64,000 nt of DNA from contig ML996703.1 in the NCBI GenBank assembly GCA_010356995.1, positions 372,001 through 436,000 of the forward strand, written 5' to 3'. Source of the DNA: Trichodelitschia bisporula. Its lineage: Eukaryota; Ascomycota; Dothideomycetes; Phaeotrichales; Phaeotrichaceae. Of the stretch, positions 45,109 through 56,715 are shown piece after piece. The position numbers were made by a program, and so were the translations under genes. Every line of letters begins with the position of its first letter. Position 1 is the stretch's first letter. The notes beneath the pieces were generated by a model, which had not been told where the DNA came from, did no database searches, and was given only the letters and a program-made list of their open reading frames with translations.

Positions 45109-47169
45109 CTACCACTTCAGCGTAATCTCCTGGCCCTTAACCCGCCCAATCACCACCTCAGGCGCATACTTAGGAATAACCTCATCATCATGCAACATCT
45201 CAAACTCCTCACTCGCATCCCGGCCCATATGGCTGTAGAGTGCCTGCGGGCCACCGGGATGCTCATCCACCCAGTTCGTGAGGTCGAGCACCACGCCCTT
45301 GACCGCGATCCATAGATCCTCCTTCTTGTTGTGCTTCGCCACCTCTTCGAGACTGTACTCCTTCTCCGGAATGGTAAACGCCTTCGGCGCGCTGCTGCTG
45401 CTGCTCGGCGCCGGGTCCGAAGAGCTGGCCGTGGCAGCCGGGGCCGAGGCCTGGGACCCGCTGACGCCGCTGCCCCACTCGACGGACACCTTGCCCGGCG
45501 TCGCGGGGTCGATGTGCAGGCTGATCTGGCCAAGGCGCTGGGCGGCGGCGCCGCCACCAGACAGCAGCTTCTGGAACTGGTACTTGGCGGCAGACTCACC
45601 GGCGACGCGGCCGTAGACGACACAGCCGAGGAGGGAGGAGCCGCCGAGGCGGTTAGCGCCGTGAACACCACCAGCCAGCTCACCGCAGACGAACAGGCCC
45701 TCGAAGGGCTTGCCCTCGGAGTTGAGCACCTGGGCCTTGTCGTTGATTTCGATGCCGCCCATGGTGAAGTGCAGCACTGGCTCCATGAGGGCGACGTGGA
45801 AGGTGTCGTCGATATCGAGGGGCAGGTTGTGGAAGAAGCGCTTGTTCCACTCGTCCTTCTTCTCGCCCTTGGCGATGGCGTTGTAGCTCTGGAACTCGGC
45901 TTGCAGGTCGGCGGCCGGGATGCCGATTTCGCGCGCCAGCTCCTCGCCCGTCATCTTGCGCATCAGACCGCGCCCGCTGTAGTGCCGCGTGTGGAAGTCC
46001 AGGACGTTGGACGCCTTGCTGTTGAGCACCAACCGGATGGGCCACAGGCCCTTGTCCTTCTCCTTGAACATCATGTTCGACACGTAGTCGCGGTGGCCGA
46101 GGTCGTCGCAGAAGCGCTTGCCCTTGCTGTTCAGGAGGATACCGCCCTCGCCGCGGAGAGCTAGAGTTATTAGCTTTGGATCTCGGGATGCAGAAAAGGT
46201 AACGTACCCTCAGCAGCCAGGAACTTCCACTTGGAGCCGGGGTCCTTGGGGTCAATCAGACCCGTAGGGTGGACCTGGACCTTGTCCATATCGATGCCGT
46301 TGGCACCAATGGCCATGAGCATCTTCTGCCCGTCACCGGTGGCATGCTGGCCGTTGGTGGTGGCAAGATCGAAGATCTCGGGCCGGTGCTTCTTCAGCAG
46401 CGAGTCGGAGGTGAAGTCAGCGGCGTAGCCACCGGTGGCCAGCACCACGGGCCCGTCAACCGACACCGTCTTGCCCTCATGCTCGTACGTCACACCAGTC
46501 GCCAGGTTGCCCGTCTTGTTGACGCCCGTAACCTTGGCCTTCTTGATCAGCTGCACACGCTCGGGCTCGCTCTCAGCGAGCTCCTCGAAGCGCTGCATCA
46601 GCGCGTAGGTGATGGCCATGCCAGGGAACTTGGCGTCGTGACCACGGTGAGTGCGGGGCTGGGAGTGGCCACTGCGGGGGTCGGTCAGCACCACCTCGAA
46701 ACAATCAGACAGGGAAAACAACTCACCCCAGCCGCGAAACCAGAGTCAGATCCAGGTTGAACACATCCTGCAGCCACTCAACAGCAGCCGCCGACTTGTA
46801 GGTCAGGACCTTGATAAGGTCGGGCCGCGCCTTGTCACGGGCGCTCTTCAGGGTGTCGTCGTAGAACTGCTTGACGCTGTCGGCGATGCCGAGGTCCACC
46901 TGCGTGCGCGTCAAGGCACCATTGATGCCGGACGTGGCCTTGGTGGAGTTGCCGCCCATGAAGTCTGCGCATGTCAGCGTGCCCCAGTGCGACTTGTGCG
47001 CGGCTACGTACTGTTCTTGTCCAGCAGCAGGACATTGCCGCCGCTGAGGTAGATGGTGTGAGCGGCGCTGAGGCCGGACACTGCGCTTTGTTAGCTACTG
47101 AAGTGAAGAAGTGGCGGAATGCGGGGACGACATACGGCCAGCACCGACGACGATGACCCTCTCAGGCAT
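45109..47169 (-). CDS. Fumarate reductase flavoprotein with C-terminal cytochrome b5 domain
   Basis: A soluble FAD-dependent fumarate reductase (Osm1/Frd1 family), reoxidising reduced cofactors by converting fumarate to succinate. Exons 47169-47136, 47080-47012, 46964-46727, 46671-46208 and 46160-45109; introns 47-55 nt; 618 residues. The FAD fingerprint is VIVVGAGLSGLSAAH at the N-terminus. GGNSTKATSGINGA, RGHDAKFPG, TGHATGDGQ-like and GGVHGANRLGGSSLLGCVVY motifs follow. After an Ala/Ser linker, a cytochrome b5 domain begins about residue 535 with heme ligands H569 (DEHPGG) and H592. The domain fusion is known in filamentous fungi and absent from yeast Frd1. No mitochondrial presequence is evident. 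Confidence 0.92.
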
Positions 47170-49073
47170 TATGAATATGACTGTCTACGGGTATATACTG
47201 GGAGAGGGAGGGTGGTGAGAGATGAGATGTGAAGAGGGAGAGAGAGGAAGAATTGGAATGAGATTTGCAAATGGGCGCGACGCAAAGAAATGTGTTTCTT
47301 GCGGGTTTGGCAGCGAATGGGCAGGGTTGGCCTCGGGTTATTATGTGGAAGACGAGATGCCTCGGTCAAGTTCGCCAGCCGCGGGGGGATGCATTCTAGC
47401 GCTTGTTACTGAATGGCTGGAGTACTGAACGGGACCTGCGGGAGGCCCCGGCCCAAAGAAAAGCACCAATGCACCTGACAAGTGGCAAGTTGCAAAGTAG
47501 TAGATCTTTGATGATGAGCATTGTGTTAACGACACTACTGTGCACTAGACTGACTTCCTAAAGCCATTGAAAGCATGTGAAGCATGTGAAATCCACACAT
47601 CTGCGTCAGCTCCATTCGTCCTCGATGACAAGCACTCGGGACACAAGACATGCGATCATGTGGGGTGGGGGGAGCGGCATGAGGCAAGCGGCGCAATGCT
47701 CCGCATCACATGTGTTGCGCCCCCCAATCGCCCCAGGGCCTGGGTCACGCCCCAGCAACGGGTGGGAAACGGGGGGGAACATCGAGCCAGTCCTCGCCCA
47801 TCAATTACAACTCTCCGCCTAACGGTAGCGCCGTCGGTCAGCACGCGGAGGACGAGGCAAAGCACGGGGAAGAAGCCCTCTGTTCCCCACTTAGGGTCCG
47901 GGAACGCTCAGGTACTCAGGGCCGGAACCGGGCCAACAAAGAGCAGCCTGGGACCCCGCTAGGCACGCTTGAAGACCATTAGAGGTCATTAGAAGCCGTC
48001 AAGAACCATTAGAATTCTGTTCTGCGACTCCCCACGCGAGCGGGCCCCCGCCAATCCAAAGACAACCGCTACGTGTAGCCGAGCTCGAGAACTATCGGTA
48101 ATATTCGTTTCCTTGGGCCGAAAGTGCCGTACAGCTCGGTCCAAGCACGCCCCCGGGCACAGGGCCGCGAATAGAGTGCGAGACTCGGCAACTCAATGTG
48201 CGACTGCGCTCCCGCGGGGTTGCGCGGTACCGGATGTAGAGTACGTGTTCTAGAAGCCGCCATCTGTTAACGCGTGGCGGGTTAGCAGTGTGCTGTACCT
48301 ACTGCACAGTAGAATGTGCATTGTTGAATTGTGTGTGCTGTATCTACTACGGCCGGGCTTTGCTCGGCTTCCTCGGCTGCCTGGCAGCTGCTTGAGGCAC
48401 CGAGGCGGAATTAGGATGACGTGAGATGGCCTGTTTGGGTTGATAGGTGTTGACGCGATTTCATGGCTACTACCTGTAGACGTGCGTTCCATGAGCAGGG
48501 TGTTGGTGATGGCTTTCGGAACAGAATACTTCATTGCCGACCTCGGTGTGCCGTCTTGGGCGAGCATATGTTCAAATGGCAACCCTAGGCTAATGTACGA
48601 AGGCTCGAGTCGGCTCAAGCAAAGAAACCAACGAGATCGGTGATTCAGTTCAGACTTGCCATGAGGAGTGGGTTTACGGATTAGTATCAAGGGTGCCCGT
48701 TGCAAAGGAAACATGCATGAACTACAGCTTAACGATCCAAAGCAACATTGTTGCGTGAGGACTTACTTCTATAATCCAAGTACCAGTACCACATGGTACT
48801 TCTCTTAGAATGCGATAACTTGCTGAAGAAAGGTTCAACGCGCCACGTTCAACTCTTGATTGACGCGAGGTCACGAGAATCGCCTTGCGATTTTGTCTGC
48901 TCGGATCTAATCTTATCTGAGATCGGAGCAGGCCAATATCAAACACCACCTCACCCCACCACCAAAGCTTCACCCTGCCATATCAGCTATCTTCAGTCAT
49001 AAAAGCTGCTCCGCTGTGAATCGGCGAGCTTCAATGCCATCATTGCACCCAGCAACCCACCACCCAACCCGCA
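47170..49073. other. Long divergent intergenic region, fumarate reductase / mitochondrial SerRS
   Basis: About 1.9 kb without a supported gene. A cluster of near-identical short words (CCATTAGA/TCATTAGA) lies at about 47974-48015. The two promoters must lie at its ends. Confidence 0.5.
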
Positions 49074-50624
49074 ATGGCCCCCTCCCGCCCCACCCTCTCC
49101 TCCTGCATCTCCTGCCGGCGAAAAGTCCTCGCGAGCTTCAACCTCCTCCCCCGCCGCGCCTACACACGACCCAGCACAGCTCCAAAGCCCATCCTAGACC
49201 TAAAACACATCCGCGCACACCCCGGTCTCTACGCCCAAAATTGCCTCGACAGGAACTACCCCGCGCAAGCCAACAACTCATGGCGCATTCTCGAGCTCTT
49301 CGCGCAGTTACAAGCCAGTCAAAAAACCGCTCGCTCCCTCCGCGAGCGCAATAATGAGCTGCGCAAGCTCATAGCGCACGCCGCCAGCAATGCTCCGGGT
49401 GTGGAACCTGGCTCGCCGACAGAGGCGCGCGCCGCTGCGCTCGAGGAGGCTAAGGCTCTGAAGGCCCAACTCAGTATCGTCGAGGACGAGGAGAAAGCAT
49501 GCCAGCGCGAAATCGATGCCCTGGCCCTCGAGCTCCCGAATCTCTCCTCAACACATACGCCCTCCGGTTCCGATCCTACAGTGCTGGAGTACATCAACAC
49601 GCACCCCGCGCAGCACGGAACACCCTCGGATCGCGTCTGGCGCTCACATGTGCATATTGGATCCGCTTTGAGGCTGGTTGATTTTGCGGGCGCGGCGACA
49701 GCGAGCGGCTGGGGGTGGTACGTGCTCAAGAACGAGGCAGTACAGCTCGAGCATGCCCTCGTCCAATTCGCGCTTAAGACGGCGCGGAATCGCGGGTGGG
49801 ACCTCGTTGCGCCGCAGTCAGTCGTGTATGCGCACATTGCTGCGGCGTGTGGGTTCATGCCGCGGGACCAGAACGGCGAGACCCAGATTTATGCGCTTGA
49901 GCAGCCGGAGAAGGACGCTGCGAAGCCGCAGCTTGTGCTTGCGGGGACTGGGGAGATTCCCATTGCGGGTATGCATGCGAATTCTACCTTTGAACCTGAG
50001 GACTTGCCCCGACGGTTGGTGGGTGCGAGTCGCTGCTTCCGCGCTGAGGCGGGGGCTAGGGGCGTGGATACTAAGGGGCTGTATCGCGTGCATGAGTTCA
50101 CTAAGGTGGAGATGTTTGCGTTTGTCGCGCCGGATGCACCTGCGTCGGGTGACAACTTCACGGCACAGACGGGCGCGGCGGAGCAAATGTTTGACGAGAT
50201 GTTAGGCATTCAGAAGGAGATTATCGGCAAGCTAGGGCTGCACGGGCGAGTACTCGAGATGCCGCACTCCGAGCTAGGGGCATCAGCGGCGCGCAAGATT
50301 GACATCGAAGTCTTCTTCCCGTCGCGTGTGGAGAAGGGCGAGGGCTGGGGAGAAGTGAGTTCACTGTCGTTGTGTGGGGATTATCAGAGTCGCAGACTGG
50401 GGACGCGGGTGCGGATGGGGGGTTCGAGGGGATTGGAGTTCCCGACCACGCTGAATGGGACGGCGTTGGCGGTGCCGAGGGTCGTGGCTGCTGTGCTGGA
50501 GAACGGGTGGGATGAGCATAGGCAATGTGTTGTGCTACCTGAATGCTTATGGCCTTGGATGGATGGAGTCAAAGAGATCCATGCGCCGGAAGGAGCGCGG
50601 CTGGTGGAGGATGGGGATGACTAG
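49074..50624 (+). CDS. dia4: Seryl-tRNA synthetase, mitochondrial
   Basis: A class II synthetase charging mitochondrial tRNA-Ser. Single exon, 516 residues. The Arg/Ser-rich N-terminus (SRPTLSSCISCRRKVLASFN) fits a mitochondrial presequence. A coiled-coil tRNA-binding arm spans about 80-160. Motif 2 reads GASRCFRAEAGARGVDTKGL at about 315-335 and motif 3 NGTALAVPRVVAAVLEN at about 460. It is more divergent than a cytosolic SerRS and lacks the basic C-terminal extension of that enzyme. Confidence 0.9.
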   Translation: MAPSRPTLSSCISCRRKVLASFNLLPRRAYTRPSTAPKPILDLKHIRAHPGLYAQNCLDRNYPAQANNSWRILELFAQLQASQKTARSLRERNNELRKLIAHAASNAPGVEPGSPTEARAAALEEAKALKAQLSIVEDEEKACQREIDALALELPNLSSTHTPSGSDPTVLEYINTHPAQHGTPSDRVWRSHVHIGSALRLVDFAGAATASGWGWYVLKNEAVQLEHALVQFALKTARNRGWDLVAPQSVVYAHIAAACGFMPRDQNGETQIYALEQPEKDAAKPQLVLAGTGEIPIAGMHANSTFEPEDLPRRLVGASRCFRAEAGARGVDTKGLYRVHEFTKVEMFAFVAPDAPASGDNFTAQTGAAEQMFDEMLGIQKEIIGKLGLHGRVLEMPHSELGASAARKIDIEVFFPSRVEKGEGWGEVSSLSLCGDYQSRRLGTRVRMGGSRGLEFPTTLNGTALAVPRVVAAVLENGWDEHRQCVVLPECLWPWMDGVKEIHAPEGARLVEDGDD

Positions 50625-50791
50625 ACGGTATGTTCTGATTGCACATATCATATCCGTGTACGAGTAATATTACACTGCACATTCTAGTCTGAAAGCACAT
50701 TACAGCCTCATTAAGCTTGCCCTTTTCACCCTCCCACCACCATCACCATCAACACTAACAGTTTTACCTCCAGCCCATCAACAACAATCCC

Positions 50792-51682
50792 TTACAACAT
50801 CCATCCAGCAACAGCAACAACCCCCATCAACGCGAGAATACTGGCGCGCAGCCCAGCCGCACTACCCTCGAACACACTCGGCTGCGCCCCGCTGGTGGCA
50901 GCGGGTGAGGATGACGGATTCCCTTTCGCGGGAACGGTGCTGTTGGAGCCGGAGCCGGAGCCGGAAGCGGGACCAGGGCTTGATCCAGACCCAGAGCCAG
51001 AGGGAGAACCAGAACCAGAGCCAGGAGCAGAACCGGAGCCGGCGCCAGCGCCAGGGGCAGAGCCGGAGCCCGAGCTAGCACCAGGGGCAGGGGCCGAACC
51101 AGACCCGGACCCAGAGCCAGGAGCAGAGCCAGACCCGGCACCAGTCCCAGGCCCGGACCCAGCGCCGGAACCACAGTTGGAGCCGTAGCTCCCGCAGTCT
51201 GCCGAAGGGGCAGGGGCAGGCGGCGCGGGAGACGCGGGCGCAGCAGGCGGGGCAGGCGGGCTAGCCGGGGGAGCGGCGGGCGGGCTGGCGGGCGGGCTAG
51301 CAGGAGGAGCAGCGGGCGGGCTTGCAGGAGGCGAAGCGGGAGCAGGCGGGCTCGCCGGAGGAGCGGCAGGAGGCGACGCAGGAGGCGCCGCAGGAGCAGG
51401 CGGGCTAGCAGGCGGGGCAGCAGGAGGCGAAGCCGGAGCAGGTGGCGCCGACGGGGCCGGCCCGTAGGCGGACTCGGGCGGCGGGAGGACGGGGACGGAG
51501 ACGGAGACCGGCCCTGGCGCAATGGGGAGGGTGGGCTCCGGGCCGTAGGGCGCGGGAGTGTAGGCTGGCTCGGGCTCGGGGGTGGGAGCCACGGGCACGG
51601 GTGTCGTTGTGTCCTCTGCCTCTGGGCCGTAGGGCGCGGCGAGGGCGAGGGTGGGGAGGAGGAGGAGGGCGGAGATACGCAT
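50792..51682 (-). CDS. GPI-anchored Pro/Ala- and Gly/Ser-rich cell wall protein
   Basis: Single exon, 296 residues. A signal peptide ([15 protein letters not shown]) is followed by APYGPE-type repeats and a Pro/Ala/Ser block with tandem APPASPP units. Then come one short Cys pair ([13 protein letters not shown]) and a long [11 protein letters not shown] block. The C-terminus has a Ser-rich omega region and hydrophobic tail [19 protein letters not shown], the pattern of a GPI signal. No catalytic domain is present. Structural wall or surface role by inference. The low complexity leaves other frames open too, but only this frame has both a signal peptide and a GPI tail. Confidence 0.8.
   Translation of the reverse strand: MRISALLLLPTLALAAPYGPEAEDTTTPVPVAPTPEPEPAYTPAPYGPEPTLPIAPGPVSVSVPVLPPPESAYGPAPSAPPAPASPPAAPPASPPAPAAPPASPPAAPPASPPAPASPPASPPAAPPASPPASPPAAPPASPPAPPAAPASPAPPAPAPSADCGSYGSNCGSGAGSGPGTGAGSGSAPGSGSGSGSAPAPGASSGSGSAPGAGAGSGSAPGSGSGSPSGSGSGSSPGPASGSGSGSNSTVPAKGNPSSSPAATSGAQPSVFEGSAAGLRASILALMGVVAVAGWML
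50950..51450 (-). repeat. Low-complexity coding repeats in the GPI protein
   Basis: Two adjacent repeat blocks: Gly/Ser/Ala/Pro units (about 50950-51175) and APPASPP units of 18-24 nt (about 51215-51450). Near-identical units repeat many times, so length variation between strains or assembly collapse is likely. Confidence 0.8.
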
Positions 51683-52633
51683 TTTGATGATGGAGGGGGG
51701 TGGAGTGAACGAGTGGGTGGGTTTGAGTATGGTCGTTGGATGGAGATGGGGAGTGAGTGTTTTGACTTTCTTGTTCGTCTGCTGGGACGGGATTTATAAA
51801 CCCTCGCTTCGACGCTGGCGCACGAACCCCGTCCTACCATGTCGCCCAGGCGACACAGCCTTGCGCGACGACGGGGCCGGGAGGTTGGGTGGGTGGGTGG
51901 GTGGGTGGGTGGGTACGACGGTTGTGCGTGGCGGGCATGCAAGATGGTGGCGATGGTGCCTTGGATGGGGAGATGGGCTGGGGGTGCATAGGTGCGGGGA
52001 TTGAGGAGTGTTGTTTGTTTTGCGGCATCAGATGCAGCTTCACGAGTTGGGGCAGCGGTTGTGCGCGTCGCGATGGGTACGTACCGATTGCTCTGGGAGC
52101 CCACGGGCCGGAAATGGGAGTGTTTGCTGTGCGACGGACGCGGCGATCGAGGGGAGATTACGGAGACACGACTGATACGTGTACGGGGCGTGTTTCGACT
52201 GGGATTTGGAGAGACTTGGAGATGAGGCTCTTAGAGGGGGTCATATTAGGGTTTGGGGCACGGCGGTATTGCCGCCGTGTCTTTGTGTTGTGGTTGTACA
52301 TCATGCGCCGCGGCAAATTGCCTGTATGCACATGGCCGGATGGGTTGTGGGCGGCGATTGCAGGGCACCGTGTTTAGTTGGCTGGTAGACTGTGATTCCG
52401 GAAGGGGGAGATGGGAATCGCGGTTCATCATAACAATAGCGGGCGATGAGATGAAGTCCGTTTTTGTATAGTGCCGGGTAGTCGATGAAATGATGTCGTC
52501 GTCTGATATCACTGCACCGCCACCGTGGCGTCATCGTGGCTGGTGCATGATCACCAATGCGCGACATCCCCAGACGGCCATCAAGGCACATCTCACCCTG
52601 ACCACATACGGTCTATCCCCAGTCCACACCACC
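51683..52633. promoter_or_regulatory. Divergent promoter region, GPI protein / gpi8
   Basis: 951 bp between the two start codons. It contains the (GGGT)7 run. No other site was recognised. Confidence 0.5.
51887..51914 (+). repeat. (GGGT)7 tetranucleotide run, potential G-quadruplex
   Basis: Seven perfect GGGT units occur about 205 bases upstream of the GPI-protein start, on the strand opposite that gene. Four or more G3 tracts with 1-base loops are the classical parallel quadruplex pattern. Confidence 0.9.
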
Positions 52634-53824
52634 ATGCTCCTTCGTCTAGTGCTGCTGCTCACGGCCGTTGCGGCCGTGGCCGCAGAGCACACGTCGAACT
52701 GGGCGGTTCTCGTCTCGACGTCGCGCTTCTGGTTCAACTACCGCCACATGGCCAACGTGCTCTCGCTGTACCGCACCGTCAAGCGGCTCGGCATCCCGGA
52801 CTCGCAGATCATCCTCATGCTGCCGGACGACATGGCGTGTAATGCGCGCAACGCCTTTCCTGGTACGGTGTACAATAATGCGGACCGTGCGCTGGATCTC
52901 TATGGCGATAATATCGAGGTCGATTACCGTGGCTACGAGGTCACGGTGCCGAATTTCATACGGCTGTTGACGGACCGGGTGGGGGAGGATATGCCGCGCA
53001 GCAAACGGCTACTGACGGACGATCGGAGCAATATCCTCGTGTACATGACGGGACATGGCGGGAACGAGTTTCTGAAGTTCCAGGACCATGAGGAGATTAG
53101 TGCATTCGATTTGGCGGATGCGTTTGCGCAGATGTGGGAGAAGAAGCGGTACGGTGCTCAAAGGGTCTAAGGACGAAGCTGACGGCCTAGATACCACGAG
53201 ATCCTCTTCATGATCGACACCTGCCAAGCCAACACCATGTACAGCAAGTTCTACTCGCCCAACATCATTGCGACCGGCTCATCCGAGATCGACGAGTCAT
53301 CCTATTCGCACCACGCCGACAACGACGTGGGCGTCGCCGTCATCGACCGCTACACATACTACAACCTCGACTTCCTCGAGTCGCAGGTGCGCGAGCCGAG
53401 CAGCAAGAAGACGCTTGGCGACCTCTTTGATAGCTACGATGAAGAGAAGATCCACTCCCATCCGGGCTTCCGCTACGACCTGTTCCCCGGCGGGCAGGAT
53501 GCGGCGCGCTCGCGCCTGGTCATGGACTTTTTTGGCAATGTGCAGAATGTCGAGCTTGAAGCCGCACAGGCGTGGAACGAGACGGCGTGGCGTGAGGATC
53601 TCGAGCAGCTGGAGCGCATGATTGAGGCGGCGCGCCGGAGACACAATGACACTGCGGAGGTGTTGGTTGAGAGGCCTATTGAGAAGCCGCGGGTGGTTGG
53701 AGAGAGGGAGAGGGCGGCGAAGGTAGGTGTGCAGGGCGCCTGGGGGAGTCAGATTGTGGGTGGAGCAGCGCTGGTGGGGTGTTTGGGGGTTTGGCTGGCG
53801 GCGTCCTGGTTTGAGGGGAAGTGA
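52634..53824 (+). CDS. gpi8: GPI-anchor transamidase catalytic subunit Gpi8 (PIG-K)
   Basis: A caspase-like C13 cysteine protease of the ER membrane that replaces the C-terminal peptide of proproteins with a GPI anchor. Exons 52634-53148 and 53191-53824, with a 42-nt phase-2 intron, give 382 residues. A signal peptide ([17 protein letters not shown]) leads to [20 protein letters not shown]. The catalytic dyad is H141 (MTGHGGNEF) and C183 ([11 protein letters not shown]), 42 residues apart as in yeast. One membrane segment ([17 protein letters not shown]) lies close to the C-terminus. The intron falls between the two catalytic residues. Confidence 0.95.
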
Positions 53825-54417
53825 GACCGGGCTTTGAGGATCATTATTGCACGTTGAAGCGATTGGGATGAAAAGGCTATATGATGATAGAGCCGAAGCG
53901 CAAAGCTTATGGAGTACGGTATCTGGATTCCTACTGTAGATAATTGGCGGTTGCTGTAACATAGCGAGCATCAACGTCCAATTGCCATGCTTAGAGCTGC
54001 TGAGTAGTATCGGCCGGGAATGCGGGCAAGGCACGCATATTAGGGCCAGCCCCATCAATCAGCACGCTTCTTACATTCTCACTCTCACTCTTACTCTCAC
54101 CCTCGACGTTCACATCCTCCCGAGCAGCGGGTCGTCCACAGAATTTTCGTACTCGATTACGTACCTCGTTGAACCTCCCCCCCTTAAACCCGCCGCGCGC
54201 TCCGCCCCTGTCCAGACCCAGGACCTGCGCCACACGCGCACCCCCGGCATCAGCGCTCAAGCCTTACCGTACGTCTCCACGTCTCCATCTCCAACCGCAA
54301 AACACCACGCAACACATCACGAACTCACTCACACTCGCTCTCCTCCCTCCCCACGCCGGCCGCGCAGACGATGCTCCTGGATGCTCGCCTGCCAGCCGCT
54401 CACTCCCTCGCGCCGCC
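53825..54417. other. Intergenic, gpi8 / ZIP transporter
   Basis: 593 bp upstream of the zinc transporter. Contains a short CACTCTCACTCTTACTCTC pyrimidine repeat near 54080. No gene recognised. Confidence 0.45.
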
Positions 54418-55846
54418 ATGTCCGCCGGTGAGATCTTCACAACGACCAAGGGGCCCCCCTCCGCAAAGGATCACAAAGCTGACAGCCCAGATAACCCATG
54501 GCTAGACATTCCGACCTCGCTCCTACGCGCCGAGCTCGCCCGCCGCGCAGAGGACCCTCCCCGGCCAGAATGCGGCGGCAAGAGTCGCGGGGTGTATAAC
54601 ACGCCGCTGCACGTCGCAGCGCTTGTCCTGATTCTGGTGCTCAGCACCGTGGGTGCGCATCCCCCCCAATCCACCCCCCTTCACTACCCACTGCTAACCC
54701 CCCCTCCCTCCAGCCTGCGCTTTCCCCATCGCAATCCGCCACTTCCCCCGCCTCCCCGTGCCCCACTACTTCCTCTTCCTCAGCCGGCACTTCGGGACGG
54801 GCGTCTTGATAGCAACCGCCTTCGTGCACCTGTTCCCCACCGCCTACCTGTCCCTGACGGACCCGTGCCTGCCTCCCTTCTGGACGAAGACGTACCCCGC
54901 TATGCCTGGGCTTATTGCGATGGCGAGTGTGCTGGTCGTGGTTGGGATAGAAATGTTCTTCGCGACGCGCGGCGCGGGACACGTCCATGCGCATGGCCAT
55001 GAGTTGAGCCCGTTTGTGGACAATGACCCGCCGCCGCGGACGTCGCGCGTGCTCAGTACGGGCTCAGCGAGTTTCAGGCGCTTCCGCGAGGCGGATTGGC
55101 GTGCTGACGGGAGTAGCGAGAACCTCATCGGCGGCGCCTCGGCCCTCGTTTCGCCTGCGCCGAAGGATGCGTCTCCCCGACACTCGCTGGACAGCGACGA
55201 CGACGACGACGGGCTGGATCTCGCGCCGCACGAACACGGCCCGGGCCTGCTGAACGGGGGTCCAAAACGGCAGAACTCCCTAGGGCCGCACGCCGGCGCC
55301 TCACTCCCAACGCACCACCCGCTCGATCCGCCTGCGCCGCTGACGGCGGCCGCGCACCAGAAGGCTTTGCTGCAGTGTCTGCTCCTCGAGGCGGGGATCT
55401 TGTTCCATAGCGTGTTCATCGGGATGGCATTGTCCGTCTCGACCGGGCCGCCGTTCGCGGTATTGTTGGTGGCGATTTCATTCCATCAAACCTTCGAAGG
55501 GCTGGCGCTGGGGAGCCGTATCGCGGCGCTCGCGTTCCCGCCGAGTAGTCCGAAGCCCTGGCTCATGGCGCTGGCGTACGGGACTACCACGCCGTTGGGC
55601 CAAGCGGTAGGACTGGCGGTGCATAGGCTGTATGATCCGGCGAGTCAGGGGGGTTTGCTGATGGTGGGGTGTATGAATGCGGTGAGTAGTGGGTTGTTGC
55701 TGTTTGCGGGGTTGGTGGAGTTGTTGGCAGAGGACTTTTTGAGTGAGGGGAGTTATGCGAGTCTGAGGGGGAAGAGGAGGATCGAGGCGTGTGCGGCGGT
55801 GGTTGGGGGGGCGACGCTTATGGCGCTGGTTGGGGCGTGGGCGTGA
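54418..55846 (+). CDS. ZIP-family zinc transporter
   Basis: Moves Zn2+ into the cytosol. Exons 54418-54652 and 54714-55846, with a 61-nt phase-1 intron, give 455 residues. About eight hydrophobic segments are visible, with both termini short. A long cytosolic loop between segments 3 and 4 has HVHAHGHE and a DDDDD/HEHG stretch, likely metal binding. The ZIP motifs HSVFIGMALS (about 309) and HQTFEGLALGSR (about 340) supply the transport-site histidines and glutamate. Fungal Zrt1/Zrt2 plasma-membrane carriers are the closest type by layout. Confidence 0.9.
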
Positions 55847-56715
55847 TGGGGGTATTCTCTACGGCGTTTGGATGGGACTGCTGAAGGCAGGGTAGATTCA
55901 TCATGGACGGTCGCGATGTGTGAAAAGTATCAATCTGAGCGTCGACTGCTATGGGTGCGGTGCTAGGCCGGGACGCTGATATGTCTCCACGGACGCACTC
56001 TGCAAGGCACTCCTCACAACACTTATGCCGGCAGTAAGATCGTCATGTCCAGGTAGCTCCATCACATATGCACTCAACTACCTGTCTAGACATACACTCC
56101 ACCCGCACCACCATCCCCGGCATGCAAAGAGCTCAGGGTACGCCCCATCCTTCCCAAACAGGGGGCTAAAACGGCATCGCAAAGAAGCCGACCAAAAGAA
56201 ACTCCGCCATCCGAAAACGCAATCCACCCATTCCCATCCCTCACAACCACAAAACAACAACGCAACACACAAAGCCCGCCTGATAAAAAAACCCGCAAAT
56301 GTTCATGTTCCTATTTCCCGGCTCCTGCTCTCGGCTCGCCTCTTGCTCCCTTAGGCCTGCTCATTGTCCGTGAATTTATGCCCGAATGAGTAATGTTGCG
56401 TGTCGCTGATAGGGGTATGTGTTGCGCGCGCTAACTTTGAAGAAGATGCTGTGTGCTGAGGAAGCAGAACCCAGGGATATAACTTGTATGCTCCCGATAA
56501 GATGTGTATAAGATGGCGAGAGAAGACGAACCGACGTGGAAAAAGTCGATCGAAGATGGCGATATAGAGGCGTGCAATGAAAAGCGGCCGAAAACAGCCA
56601 CAAAATGCAACCGCCCGGAACAAGGTCCAAAGGCAAACCATCGAGGCCCGTAGTCGTCCGCACCAAAATCCAGGCAGATCCAGGCCAAACAAGCCCGAAC
56701 AAAGCTGCCCGGTCC
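55847..56715. other. Intergenic between convergent ZIP and RING genes
   Basis: 869 bp of 3' flanking sequence; no gene recognised. Confidence 0.5.

Noticed and set aside
45331-46164. 277-codon plus-strand frame
   Set aside because: Antisense of the fumarate reductase exon; Val/Ala/Leu/Glu bias is the mirror of its codons.
50827-52104. 425-codon minus-strand frame overlapping the GPI protein
   Set aside because: Low-complexity Arg/Pro/Leu shadow without signal peptide; the overlapping frame has signal and GPI sequences.
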